DNA from: Chryseobacterium scophthalmum
GTDB taxonomy: Bacteria > Bacteroidota > Bacteroidia > Flavobacteriales > Weeksellaceae
Direction: 5' to 3'
DNA length: 64,000 nucleotides
Assembly: GCF_900143185.1 (NCBI RefSeq)
Contig: NZ_FSRQ01000002.1
Span: forward strand, 868,001-932,000
This document shows positions 36,090 through 44,176 of the stretch, piece by piece. Below the pieces are notes generated by a model. The model saw nothing but the letters and a program-made list of their open reading frames with translations. It did not search any database and was not told the DNA's origin. Within the stretch, counting starts at the first letter, position 1. Each line of letters opens with the position of its first letter. The translations under genes were made by a program, and so were the position numbers.

Positions 36090-36097
36090 TAATTTTG
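36090..36097 (+). promoter_or_regulatory. -7 box (TAATTTTG) of the ferritin gene
   Basis: A match to TAnnTTTG, 17 bases before the ATG at 36115. It lies inside the longer open frame (ATG 36085), which supports the downstream start. No Fur box is apparent. Confidence 0.55.
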
Positions 36098-36114
36098 AAT
36101 ATAAATTTTTTATT

Positions 36115-36624
36115 ATGGTAAGTGAAAAAATTGCACAGCTAATAAACGAACAAATCGCTCACGAGCAATATGCGGCTCAATATTATCTTTCTATGTCTGC
36201 TTGGTTTTCAGCAAAAGATCTTGACGGAATTGCCAATTACTTCAGAGTTCAAAGCAAAGAAGAATTGATGCATGCCGAAAAAATGTTTGATTACCTAAAC
36301 GATGTAGGTGGTGAAATCATCTTAGGTGAAATCGCAAAACCACCACACCAGTTTGAAAACGCAACAGATATTTTTGAGAAAGCTCTGGAGCACGAAAAGA
36401 AAGTAACTAAAAGTATTTTCAATATCGTGAAAAATGCAAATGATGAAGGTGATTTTGCAACGACTTCATTCATGCAATGGTTCATCAATGAGCAAGTAGA
36501 AGAAGAAGCAAGCGCTTCTCAGTACGTAACGAAAATTAAAATGGTGTGTGATAATCCATCTGCGTTATATCTTTTTGATCAGGAATTGGCGAAAAGAGTT
36601 TTTGTAGCAGATCCTACAGCCTAA
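36115..36624 (+). CDS. ftnA: Non-haem ferritin
   Basis: The 169-residue protein is a ferritin of bacterial FtnA type. I start at MVSEKIAQLINEQIAHEQYA because the extra 10 residues upstream overlap a promoter-like box. Ferroxidase-site residues are visible in EQIAHEQYAAQYYLSMSAWF, SKEELMHAEKMFDYLN (E-x-x-H motif) and FINEQVEEEASASQYV. It forms a 24-subunit cage storing iron in the cytoplasm and protecting from oxidative damage. It is a single gene closed by a strong hairpin. Confidence 0.96.
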   Translation: MVSEKIAQLINEQIAHEQYAAQYYLSMSAWFSAKDLDGIANYFRVQSKEELMHAEKMFDYLNDVGGEIILGEIAKPPHQFENATDIFEKALEHEKKVTKSIFNIVKNANDEGDFATTSFMQWFINEQVEEEASASQYVTKIKMVCDNPSALYLFDQELAKRVFVADPTA

Positions 36625-36645
36625 AAATATTTTTTTGAAATTGTG

Positions 36646-36685
36646 AGTTTCGGCGGCACCAAAGGTGCCGCCGAAACTTTTTTAA
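36646..36685. terminator. Perfect 15-bp GC-rich hairpin between convergent genes
   Basis: The arms 36646-36660 and 36664-36678 are exact complements with an AAA loop and T/A flanks. It separates ferritin from the helicase gene. The GGCGGC core recalls the hairpin at 24134. Confidence 0.85.
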
Positions 36686-36687
36686 TT

Positions 36688-39600
36688 TTATAAATTCTCA
36701 GGAATATAAATCAGCTGTGTTTTAATAACCTTCATGCCTAGGTTTTCTAAAACAGATTTGTAGGTTTCAATTTGTTTATCGTTCTTTTCGGTTTCCATTC
36801 CGGTTTTAAAATCGACGATAATATAACCTTCGTCACCTTTTAAAATTCTGTCGGGACGATAAATTCTGCTGATTCCTCTCTCAGAAATCATGATGTCTTT
36901 TTCGTTAATCACTTTCCATTTTTCATCAAAAAATTCTGAATATTGATGGATTATTTTTTTGAGATCGTCTTTAATATTTCCTTTTTCTTCAAGCGTGATC
37001 TGACCTTCCAAAACATACGTTTCCAAAACCTTATCAATATCTTTTTCAATGTTGATTTTTGAAAGCAATTCATGTACAAAAAGTCCGATTCTTACTTTCT
37101 CATTTCTTACCTGATAATTTTTTGAAGGCGTAGCGATTTTTATTGAACTTGTATTTTCATGCTCGTTTCTCAGGGTCTGAATATTTTCAGTTTTAAACTC
37201 AGACTTCTTATGAGAGATTTGTTTTTTTAACATTTCAGGATGCGTTTCATACAAATCAAATTCATCAAGATCCTGAAGATTTTTAGATTGAATAAACTCC
37301 AAAATTTCTAAATTATTTGAAGTCTTATTTTGTTTCTGAAGGTAAAAAAACAACTGTTCTACGGGTCGTGTTGTGGCAACATATTGCAGACACAATCTGT
37401 CGACAAGATTTTTATAAGAATTTTCGTGATTAAATTTCTCAATGCCTTCATCATAAACTTCAAGATTTTTATTGAACTGATTGATGTTAACAGATTTTAA
37501 AACCGATTTTTCATCCGTTTCAAACCAGTTGCTAAATTCAGAATCACGGTTTTTATTCATCATCGGAATAAAAACGACCGGAAATTCAAGCCCTTTTGCT
37601 TTGTGAATCGTCATGATCTGAATCGCATCTATATTTTCGGAAGCCTGAATCGTATACGTTGAAGCTTCTTCGTCCCAATATTTCAGAAATTCTTTGGTAC
37701 TTGCTCCTGCATTTTGAGTGAAATTGAAAAGCATTTCCAAAAAGTTGAGTAGGAAATCTGTTTCTTTGTGCTCAATCGAAAACTCGTTGATGTAATATTC
37801 AATAAAATTATAAAGATTAAATTTCGGAAAATGATCTTGTTTCAATTTTAAATGATACTTTTCTTCAATAAATTGAATGATGGTTTCATGCTGTTCTAAA
37901 GCCAGAATTTCTTTCATTTCTAAAGTGAAATCGGGCATGCTGATTCTTCCGAGTCTGTTGAGATAAAACATCATCATAATAAGATGAGGTTTGTTTTTCG
38001 GATTGGTTTCCCATTTCAAAAATTCAACAACAGCCAGTAGAGTATTTGATAATTCTAAAGTTAAACCTTTATCTGAAATCGTTTTAATATTGGTTTCTTC
38101 GCCATTGTAACTGACTTTCAGATTTCCTAATTTTTGTGAATAAGAGAAAATGTCAAAATTTCCACGGCACAAAATGGTAATATCTGAAAACCTGAAACCG
38201 TTATCCAGACATTCCTGAATATCTTTCTGCATTTTTTCTGAAACATCGTTGTAGAAATCTTCATTGGTCAAATTTTCAATGAGATTTACTTTTACTCTTC
38301 CATCAATACTTGATTTTGGATTTTGCTCGCCATCAACACCAAAAATATGCTGATGCTCTTCTTCAAGGTTTAAAGAATGAAAATGATACAGTTCATTATT
38401 AAACTGAACAATATTTTTAGCACTTCTCCAATTATCTTTCAGAACTAATAATTCTGCTTTTTTAGGGGTAAATTCCTTTTTGTTGATAATATCTAACATC
38501 AATTTACTTTCACCACCACGAAAACGATAAATGCTCTGTTTCGGATCACCTACCAAAGTAAAAGAGGTGTTTTCTGTCGAAATACTGTGATCTCTCAAAG
38601 GAACAAAATTTTGCCACTGCAATTCTGAAGTATCCTGAAATTCATCAAAGAAATAATGCTGAAACTGTGAACCTACTTTCTCGTAAATAAAAGCTGAAGG
38701 CTCATTTTTAAGATTTTCATTAATCAGAATATTGAATTTTGAAAGCAGAACCAAATCATTTTCTTCCTCAATTTTTCTCAACTCATCCTGAATATCTTTG
38801 TTGACTTTTAAAGGCAATAAAGCGGAAAGTATTTTTTCTTTTTTCTGAGTTTCGATGAACAGAAGAATGAGTTTCATTCTATTTTCAAGAAGTGGCTCTA
38901 GGATTTCTGAAATTTCTGCGTCTTTGTGTTTTGATTTTGCTGCGGCTCCTTTTCTGTATTTTTCAACCACAGATTCTTCTGATGTTGTTGGAAAAGGAAA
39001 TCCAGACCTTTTTTTCTGATAAAAATCGACAACTTTCGGAAAAAATCCACCAATCCCATTTTTTCCCTGCGCAAAATCTTCAATCTCGATATTTCTAGAT
39101 TTAAATAATTCGATGGATTGTAAAGCTAATTCTAATGATTGTTTTTTGTTGGATGTAATCTCTTTTCTTAACGTGTTTTTGATGTTTTCATAATTCTCAT
39201 CATCAAATTCTTTATTGTCTTTCAGATGTTCGTAATGAATGTCTTTTACAAATTCTTTTGCAGAATCGTAAAGGTTTTTATTCAGATTAATTCTTTCGTT
39301 ATTTTCCAGACTGTAATCCACATAATCCATAAACGAATTGGAAATATTCTCATTTTCCCCAATTTGATCGAGCATTTTGTCGACAGCTTCAATCAAAAAT
39401 GGTTCTGCATCAATTTCAAGATTAAAATTTTTAGCCAAACCCAATTCATAAGAAAAACTTCGCACCAATCGAGAATTAAAACGGTCAATCGTCCCGATAT
39501 TTAAGGTAGAATAATTATGCAGGATATAATCTAAAAGCTTCTTGGAACGGTGATGAAGTTCATCAATCGTTATTTTCAGGCCTTCGTTTTCAAACGCTTT

Positions 39601-39840
39601 CTGAATGTTTTTAAGATCATTATTCTCACGATAATTATCTGCCGTAAATTTGTTGAGCCATGAAAGAATTCTTTCTTTCATTTCGTTTGCAGCTTTGTTG
39701 GTAAACGTTAATGCCAAAATATTTCTGATGGATTGATGCTGATTGGGATATCTCAGACAAATCATCAGAAGCCTCTGTACAAGAGCATAGGTTTTACCGG
39801 AACCTGCTGAAGCATTGATTACTGTATAAGAGTTTGACAT
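36688..39840 (-). CDS. UvrD-family helicase-nuclease, AddA/RecB-like
   Basis: The 1050-residue protein is a superfamily 1 helicase fused to a nuclease. Walker A is ASAGSGKT at residues 10-17, motif Ia is LALTFTNKAANEMKERI, motif II FDEFQDTSELQW, motif III VGDPKQSIYRFRGGE, and motif V/VI MTIHKAKGLEFPVVFIP and LQYVATTRPVEQLF. The C-terminus has a PD-(D/E)xK site: YRPDRIL and YIIVDFKTG, then QIETYK. This is the AddA layout: DNA-end processing for recombinational repair. AddA normally works with AddB, which is not in this window. It ends 9 bases after the hairpin and has its own start in an AT-rich gap. Confidence 0.9.
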   Translation of the reverse strand: MSNSYTVINASAGSGKTYALVQRLLMICLRYPNQHQSIRNILALTFTNKAANEMKERILSWLNKFTADNYRENNDLKNIQKAFENEGLKITIDELHHRSKKLLDYILHNYSTLNIGTIDRFNSRLVRSFSYELGLAKNFNLEIDAEPFLIEAVDKMLDQIGENENISNSFMDYVDYSLENNERINLNKNLYDSAKEFVKDIHYEHLKDNKEFDDENYENIKNTLRKEITSNKKQSLELALQSIELFKSRNIEIEDFAQGKNGIGGFFPKVVDFYQKKRSGFPFPTTSEESVVEKYRKGAAAKSKHKDAEISEILEPLLENRMKLILLFIETQKKEKILSALLPLKVNKDIQDELRKIEEENDLVLLSKFNILINENLKNEPSAFIYEKVGSQFQHYFFDEFQDTSELQWQNFVPLRDHSISTENTSFTLVGDPKQSIYRFRGGESKLMLDIINKKEFTPKKAELLVLKDNWRSAKNIVQFNNELYHFHSLNLEEEHQHIFGVDGEQNPKSSIDGRVKVNLIENLTNEDFYNDVSEKMQKDIQECLDNGFRFSDITILCRGNFDIFSYSQKLGNLKVSYNGEETNIKTISDKGLTLELSNTLLAVVEFLKWETNPKNKPHLIMMMFYLNRLGRISMPDFTLEMKEILALEQHETIIQFIEEKYHLKLKQDHFPKFNLYNFIEYYINEFSIEHKETDFLLNFLEMLFNFTQNAGASTKEFLKYWDEEASTYTIQASENIDAIQIMTIHKAKGLEFPVVFIPMMNKNRDSEFSNWFETDEKSVLKSVNINQFNKNLEVYDEGIEKFNHENSYKNLVDRLCLQYVATTRPVEQLFFYLQKQNKTSNNLEILEFIQSKNLQDLDEFDLYETHPEMLKKQISHKKSEFKTENIQTLRNEHENTSSIKIATPSKNYQVRNEKVRIGLFVHELLSKINIEKDIDKVLETYVLEGQITLEEKGNIKDDLKKIIHQYSEFFDEKWKVINEKDIMISERGISRIYRPDRILKGDEGYIIVDFKTGMETEKNDKQIETYKSVLENLGMKVIKTQLIYIPENL

Positions 39841-39969
39841 TTTTAACGAAAGATTTTATGCAATTTAGATAAAATTTAATTGAAAATTTAACAAATTGAA
39901 GCTGATATTTTAACAGTTTCGAAGTTTAAATTCAAAAAAAATATTAAAACCCGTTAAGTCTGGTTAAAC

Positions 39970-40002
39970 TTGCTGTGTTAATGAAAAATAACTTTAGTTT
40001 TG
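39970..40002 (+). promoter_or_regulatory. Promoter of the tandem paralogue operon
   Basis: TTG (39970-39972), a 22-base spacer and TAGTTTTG (39995-40002) fit the Bacteroidota -33/-7 pattern. The start codon is 18 bases downstream. Confidence 0.65.
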
Positions 40003-40020
40003 CTTAATAAACAATAATCT

Positions 40021-40767
40021 GTGAAATATAAACTACTCTTTATTTTGTCTCTAATTTCTTTCATTCAAATGAATGCTCAAAACTATATTTTTGGGAAGAT
40101 TTCGTCTGAAGATTTGTCTGAAGTTCCAAACGTGACAGTCATCAACCTGCGGACCGATGAGCAGGTTCTTACCAACAGAGACGGCCATTTTATGATTTCC
40201 GGAAGACAAGGTGATATTCTTCGTTTTTTTAAAAACGGATTTGAAAGAACAGACCAAAAAGTTTCCAAAGAAAATCTAGAATCACCAATGAACGTAAAAT
40301 TGTTGAGGGCAGCAGAATTAATTGCTGAAGTAGAAATTAAAAAAGGACTCAGCGGAGATCTGAAAATAGATTCTAAAACATTAAATCAGCCAAAAAAAGT
40401 TGAGAAACTGAAAGCTGAAATTAATAATTATCTAAAACAAAAATCTGATCCAAGAATTTTAGCAGCCAGACCCGGTGAATTTGTGCAACCAAAAGGGCAG
40501 GGTTTTTCTATAGGAAAAGTGAAAAACAAATGGGATGATCTTGACTTGACAAATTATCTTGCTTATGCTTTGGGTGAGCAGTATTTTACCGATTTAAAAA
40601 TAGAAAAACCTTTCATCAATCATTTTATCAACTATGTTCTTGCTGGTGGATTTGAAAGACAGAAAATTTTAAAATATGGCTTTGTGAGTGATGCTGATCT
40701 GATGAGGTTTCAAGGGGCAGTTTTGATGCGGATTTCTTCTTACCGAGCTCCACAAATTCAAAAATAA
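40021..40767 (+). CDS. Carboxypeptidase-regulatory-like exported protein, paralogue 1
   Basis: The 248-residue protein starts at GTG with a signal peptide (VKYKLLFILSLISFIQMNAQ). Residues 22-100 form a small beta-sandwich as in CarboxypepD_reg domains: IFGKISSEDLSEVPNVTVIN, then TNRDGHFMISGRQGDILRFF and MNVKLLRAAELIAEVEI. The rest is helical and unrecognised; it ends with LMRFQGAVLMRISSYRAP. In TonB receptors this domain sits at the N-terminus, but here no barrel follows. Paralogues 2 and 3 come directly after it, so the three form one operon. Function unknown; probably periplasmic. Confidence 0.85.
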   Translation: MKYKLLFILSLISFIQMNAQNYIFGKISSEDLSEVPNVTVINLRTDEQVLTNRDGHFMISGRQGDILRFFKNGFERTDQKVSKENLESPMNVKLLRAAELIAEVEIKKGLSGDLKIDSKTLNQPKKVEKLKAEINNYLKQKSDPRILAARPGEFVQPKGQGFSIGKVKNKWDDLDLTNYLAYALGEQYFTDLKIEKPFINHFINYVLAGGFERQKILKYGFVSDADLMRFQGAVLMRISSYRAPQIQK

Positions 40768-40776
40768 ACACAAACG

Positions 40777-41559
40777 ATGAGAAAAAATCTTGCTGTATTT
40801 TTCTTTTTTCTTACAATACATTTCTTTGGTCAGCAGAAAATAACGGGAAAAACATTGAGTGAGAACGATATGATTGTTACCTCAGTTTTGGTCGTCAATA
40901 TTTCGAATGATCAGAAGGTTTACAGTAATTCTTTGGGTGAATTTTCTATTGATGGTTCTGAAAAAGATGAGATCAGATTTATCAAAAAAGGATACGAAAG
41001 AGCTTCACGAAAAGTTGTAAATGCAGAATCTCCAATGAATGTTGTTTTGGTAAGAATTCCTGAAGAGATAGAAGAAGTAGAAATAATTTCTACAACCGGA
41101 GATCTGTCTAAAGATTCTAAAAGACTGACTAAAATCGACAAAAAAGAGCAGCTTCAGAAAGCTATCGGCCTTCCAAAACCTCCTGAAAAACCTCGTGAAG
41201 TTCCGGCGGAAGTAAAGAAGGTTTTATTGGCTGCAGCTTTTGGAAATGTTGATGTACAAGCTGTTTTTGATTTGATAAGCGGAAAATCCAGAAGGCAGAA
41301 AAGATGGTACAAATATGAAGACGTACAGCTTGATATTACCTGGATCAGAAAAAGAATTGATGACGAATATTTTGTGAAAGACGGAATTCCAGCTGAAAGA
41401 ATTCCGGAGTTTTTAGAATTCAGTTTTCTTATCAAGCCTGAAATAAGATCCTATGTGAAAGCTAAAAATATAAACAGAGTCATGTTTAATTTAGACAATG
41501 TGCTTCCGATTTATGTAGAACGCCTCAAGCAAAATAATAATACTGTTGAGCAAAAATGA
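40777..41559 (+). CDS. Carboxypeptidase-regulatory-like exported protein, paralogue 2
   Basis: The 260-residue protein shares its layout with the gene before it: a signal peptide ending FFGQQ, KITGKTLSENDMIVTSVLVV, SNSLGEFSIDGSEKDEIRF and SPMNVVLVRIPEEIEEVEI, then a Pro-rich stretch (GLPKPPEKPREVP). The helical C-terminus ends at ERLKQNNNTVEQK. It starts 9 bases after paralogue 1, and its stop overlaps the start of paralogue 3 (ATGA), which implies coupled translation. No catalytic residues are evident. Confidence 0.85.
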   Translation: MRKNLAVFFFFLTIHFFGQQKITGKTLSENDMIVTSVLVVNISNDQKVYSNSLGEFSIDGSEKDEIRFIKKGYERASRKVVNAESPMNVVLVRIPEEIEEVEIISTTGDLSKDSKRLTKIDKKEQLQKAIGLPKPPEKPREVPAEVKKVLLAAAFGNVDVQAVFDLISGKSRRQKRWYKYEDVQLDITWIRKRIDDEYFVKDGIPAERIPEFLEFSFLIKPEIRSYVKAKNINRVMFNLDNVLPIYVERLKQNNNTVEQK

Positions 41560-42367
41560 GTACAGTTTTTGCAAAATTTTTAATACTGATTGCTTTACTG
41601 CAGGTAATTTTTACATTTTCACAGCAGAATATTTCCGGTAAAATTGTGGATGAAGATCGCAATAATCTAACTGGCGTTTTGGTTTTTAATACCACTAAAA
41701 ATATAAAAACCTACAGCAATATTTCTGGTGATTATTTAATTGAAGCACAAGAAAATGATGAAGTGAAGTTTATAAAACAAGGTTTTTACCGGATTGATAA
41801 AATTATTAGAAAAGAAACATCAATTCTCCATTAGAAATACAGCTTGTAAGAGCTGAAACCCTGATTCAGGAAGTAGAAATTGACTATAAGCCTACTGGGA
41901 ATTTAGGTAAAGATAGTAAACATTTGGAAGAGTCTAAGAAAGTTGCTGCTTTGCAATCTTCAATCAATGATTACATGAAATCTGAACTGAATGAGCCACT
42001 CCCGAAAAATGTCATTCCAAAATCTTTTCAAGGGCACGATTTTAAGGCAGGACATGTAAGTTTAGATATTTTTGAAACTATTGCAACGATAGTTTTTTTG
42101 ACTAAAAAAGGTTCTATAACAAAAATTACCACTCCCAATTATGTTGAAACTCAAAATTTTCTTGCTAGAGTAAAATCAGAAATAGATTTGAGTATATTCA
42201 AAAAATACGGAATGGATGAAAAAAAAATCGATCATTTCCTGGCTTATGCGGAAACCGTAAATCATCTTTCAAAAAAATACCGTAAAGATTTTAATGCAGC
42301 TACTATTCTAAGTGAACTTCAGAATGCATTTGTGGAATATTCTAAATTGAATAAGGTGAACAATTAA
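41556..42367 (+). pseudogene. Carboxypeptidase-regulatory-like protein, paralogue 3, frameshifted
   Basis: Two frames together make one paralogue. The first part (41556-41834) has the signal peptide, NISGKIVDEDRNNLTGVLVF and DEVKFIKQGFYRIDKI, then leaves the family sequence at RKETSILH and stops. The -1 frame continues the family sequence: SPLEIQLVRAETLIQEVEI near 41826, then a helical end up to 42367. Paralogue 2 reads SPMNVVLVR at the same point. Loss of one base, probably an A near 41822 (TCAATTC for an expected TCAAATTC), explains it. It is either an inactivated gene, a sequencing error, or, less likely, programmed frameshifting. Confidence 0.85.
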
Positions 42368-42503
42368 TTTTAATTATTTAAAATTGTGAGTAATCTTAAT
42401 TCTGATTTGTATTAATGAGGATAAAACATAAATGATCGATAATCTTTTTTTAAAAGATGTTTTCCTATTCGGTAAATATTTTTTGATAAATGAATTATTT
42501 TTA

Positions 42504-42533
42504 TTGTTTATCAATAAAATTTTATTACTTTTG
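42504..42533 (+). promoter_or_regulatory. Promoter of the DUF2975-XRE pair
   Basis: TTG (42504-42506), a 19-base spacer and TACTTTTG (42526-42533) are a good match to the Bacteroidota consensus. The start codon is 24 bases on. The rest of the 42368-42556 gap is AT-rich without other structure. Confidence 0.72.
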
Positions 42534-42556
42534 ACGCATTAACTTTAAAATAAATA

Positions 42557-43096
42557 ATGATGTCAAAAACAAATAACTTCGTATTTTGGGGCTTATATAT
42601 TGTAGCCTGGCTTATTTTTGTTGGTTTATGCGTTGAAGCAGGAGGTTTAATAGTAAATTTCTTTTTCAGTTTGTATAAACCTGAACTTATCCAAAATCTT
42701 TATCAAAAGTTGGATTTAACTGAAATGTATAACAACAGCAAATTGGTTTTTTTCGGTGTCTATGGTTTTATTCTAACCATTTCAATTTTAAAAGCTTGCC
42801 TGTTTTATACAGTTATCAGACTCATGCACACAATGGATTTGTCAAGACCATTCAGTACTTTCGTTGCAAAACAAATTTCAAAAATCAGTTATTACACCCT
42901 TTCAATTGGACTGTTAAGTTACATTGCCAAAGAATTAGTTGAAATTTTAATACATTATGGTTTTGTTACCGACCATTTAAACGAATTTTGGTCAGACAGT
43001 CAGGCGTTTATTTTGATGGGAGCTGTAATCTATATAATAGCGACGATTTTCAAAAAAGGAGTAGATATTCAAAACGAAAACGATTTAACGGTTTAA
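42557..43096 (+). CDS. DUF2975 family membrane protein
   Basis: The 179-residue protein has four membrane helices: WGLYIVAWLIFVGLCVEAGG, FFGVYGFILTISILKACLFY, YYTLSIGLLSYIAKELVEI and AFILMGAVIYIIATIF. The MDLSRPFSTFVAKQISKISY loop and the KKGVDIQNENDLTV end are hallmarks of DUF2975. These proteins are almost always followed, as here, by a small XRE-type regulator (3 bases downstream). The pair's function is unknown; the linkage suggests a membrane sensor and its cytoplasmic regulator. Either of two start codons (42557 or 42560) is possible. Confidence 0.88.
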   Translation: MMSKTNNFVFWGLYIVAWLIFVGLCVEAGGLIVNFFFSLYKPELIQNLYQKLDLTEMYNNSKLVFFGVYGFILTISILKACLFYTVIRLMHTMDLSRPFSTFVAKQISKISYYTLSIGLLSYIAKELVEILIHYGFVTDHLNEFWSDSQAFILMGAVIYIIATIFKKGVDIQNENDLTV

Positions 43097-43099
43097 GAT

Positions 43100-43327
43100 A
43101 TGGCAATTATAGTAAATTTAGATGTTGTAATGGCCAAGCGAAAAATGTCACTTAATGAACTTTCTGAAAAAGTCGGACTGACTTTATCGAACCTTTCCAT
43201 ATTGAAGACAGGTAAGGCAAAAGCAATCAGATTTAGTACCTTAGAATTAATTTGTGATGTTTTGGAATGTCAACCGGGTGATATTTTAGAATATGTCAAT
43301 GACGAACAAAAAACAGACACCCGCTAA
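43100..43327 (+). CDS. Small XRE/YozG-like transcriptional regulator
   Basis: The 75-residue protein is a single helix-turn-helix of the Cro/CI type: MAKRKMSLNELSEKVGLTLS, then NLSILKTGKAKAIRFSTLEL and the family ending CDVLECQPGDILEYV. YozG-like regulators of this length regularly accompany DUF2975 proteins. It begins 3 bases after the membrane protein, so the two are one operon. It probably controls its own operon. No clear operator palindrome stands out upstream of 42557. Confidence 0.93.
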   Translation: MAIIVNLDVVMAKRKMSLNELSEKVGLTLSNLSILKTGKAKAIRFSTLELICDVLECQPGDILEYVNDEQKTDTR

Positions 43328-43400
43328 AGGTTTTGTCATTATTGGAGAGAGATAGGTAAATTTCAATAATTATATTTCTGAGTCAATCTATAGACAAAAA

Positions 43401-43435
43401 AAATCCAGAGCATTAAAAAGCTCTGGATTTATATT
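43401..43435. terminator. Bidirectional terminator between XRE and GNAT genes
   Basis: The perfect 11-bp arms AAATCCAGAGC (43401-43411) and complement (43420-43430) have an 8-base loop and A/T runs on both sides. A related hairpin lies at 45661. Confidence 0.85.
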
Positions 43436-43948
43436 TTAATGATAAACGATGTCATAAATTTCGTCTTTCACATCCTTTAAATTTTCAGGGGAGTAATTGG
43501 CAAGAAGCCAAAGTTTGAGGCTTTTTTTGCCTTCACCATAACTTGGCTGTACATACATTTCGTCAATCAGATTGAAACCGTTTCTCTGATAAAACGAAAA
43601 ACGTCGTTTAGCATCTTCGTTCAAATGTTCAGGCTCAATTTCCAAAATAATTCTTGGATAATTTTTAAACAAATAATCGGTAATGTACGAACCTAATTTT
43701 TGATTTCTGAATTCTGAAAACACTTCAAAATGCTCCACAAAAACATAATTGCTCAACTCCCAAATAATAAGGTAGCCGATATTTTCTGTATTATTTAAAA
43801 CAGAAATCACTTTTACATTCGGATGTTCAAATAATTTAATAAATTGAGACCATTCTCGTCTTTCATCTTCCGGAAAAGTCGTTGAATAAGAGTGAAAAAT
43901 CTGTTGCACACGATAATCATCGGGTGACGTAATCTGTAAAAATTCCAT
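43436..43948 (-). CDS. GNAT family N-acetyltransferase
   Basis: The 170-residue protein is a GNAT acetyltransferase. The acetyl-CoA-binding region is FEVFSEFRNQKLGSYITDYL (R-N-Q-K-L-G-S, the Q/R-x-x-G-x-G/A motif), preceded by a beta strand with IGYLIIWELSNYVFVEHF. Further on FYQRNGFNLIDEMYVQP is typical for the C-terminal half. The substrate is unknown. It is the last of three minus-strand genes (DUF2851, PspC, GNAT) spaced by 2-4 bases, hence one operon. Confidence 0.88.
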   Translation of the reverse strand: MEFLQITSPDDYRVQQIFHSYSTTFPEDERREWSQFIKLFEHPNVKVISVLNNTENIGYLIIWELSNYVFVEHFEVFSEFRNQKLGSYITDYLFKNYPRIILEIEPEHLNEDAKRRFSFYQRNGFNLIDEMYVQPSYGEGKKSLKLWLLANYSPENLKDVKDEIYDIVYH

Positions 43949-43950
43949 AA

Positions 43951-44172
43951 TTAAAGGTCAAAAACGCTTGGTCGTCTGGTGATAAAAATGTCTTTAATCC
44001 AAAGAGTAAAAGCCAGACCAAGATAAATTAAAAAGAAAAAACCTGCCGTTGCAAACGTAGAATAAATAAAGAAAACTCTCAGTTTGGAAACCGGAATTCC
44101 CAGTTTGGCACCCATTCTTGTGAGTACACCAAACCATTCGCGTTCCATTTTGTGGCGTAGATTATCAAACAT
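43951..44172 (-). CDS. PspC domain-containing small membrane protein
   Basis: The 73-residue protein has the PspC layout: a short N-terminal helix (REWFGVLTRMGAKLGIPVS) followed by one strongly hydrophobic helix (FFIYSTFATAGFFFLIYLGL) and a basic tail. PspC senses membrane stress in enterobacteria; short forms like this one in Bacteroidota are not characterised. It lies 4 bases after DUF2851 and 2 bases before GNAT. No other phage-shock gene is nearby. Confidence 0.78.
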   Translation of the reverse strand: MFDNLRHKMEREWFGVLTRMGAKLGIPVSKLRVFFIYSTFATAGFFFLIYLGLAFTLWIKDIFITRRPSVFDL

Positions 44173-44176
44173 TTTT

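Noticed and set aside
41838..42367. Programmed frameshift in paralogue 3
   Set aside because: No slippery heptamer or downstream structure is evident near 41820; single-base loss is simpler.
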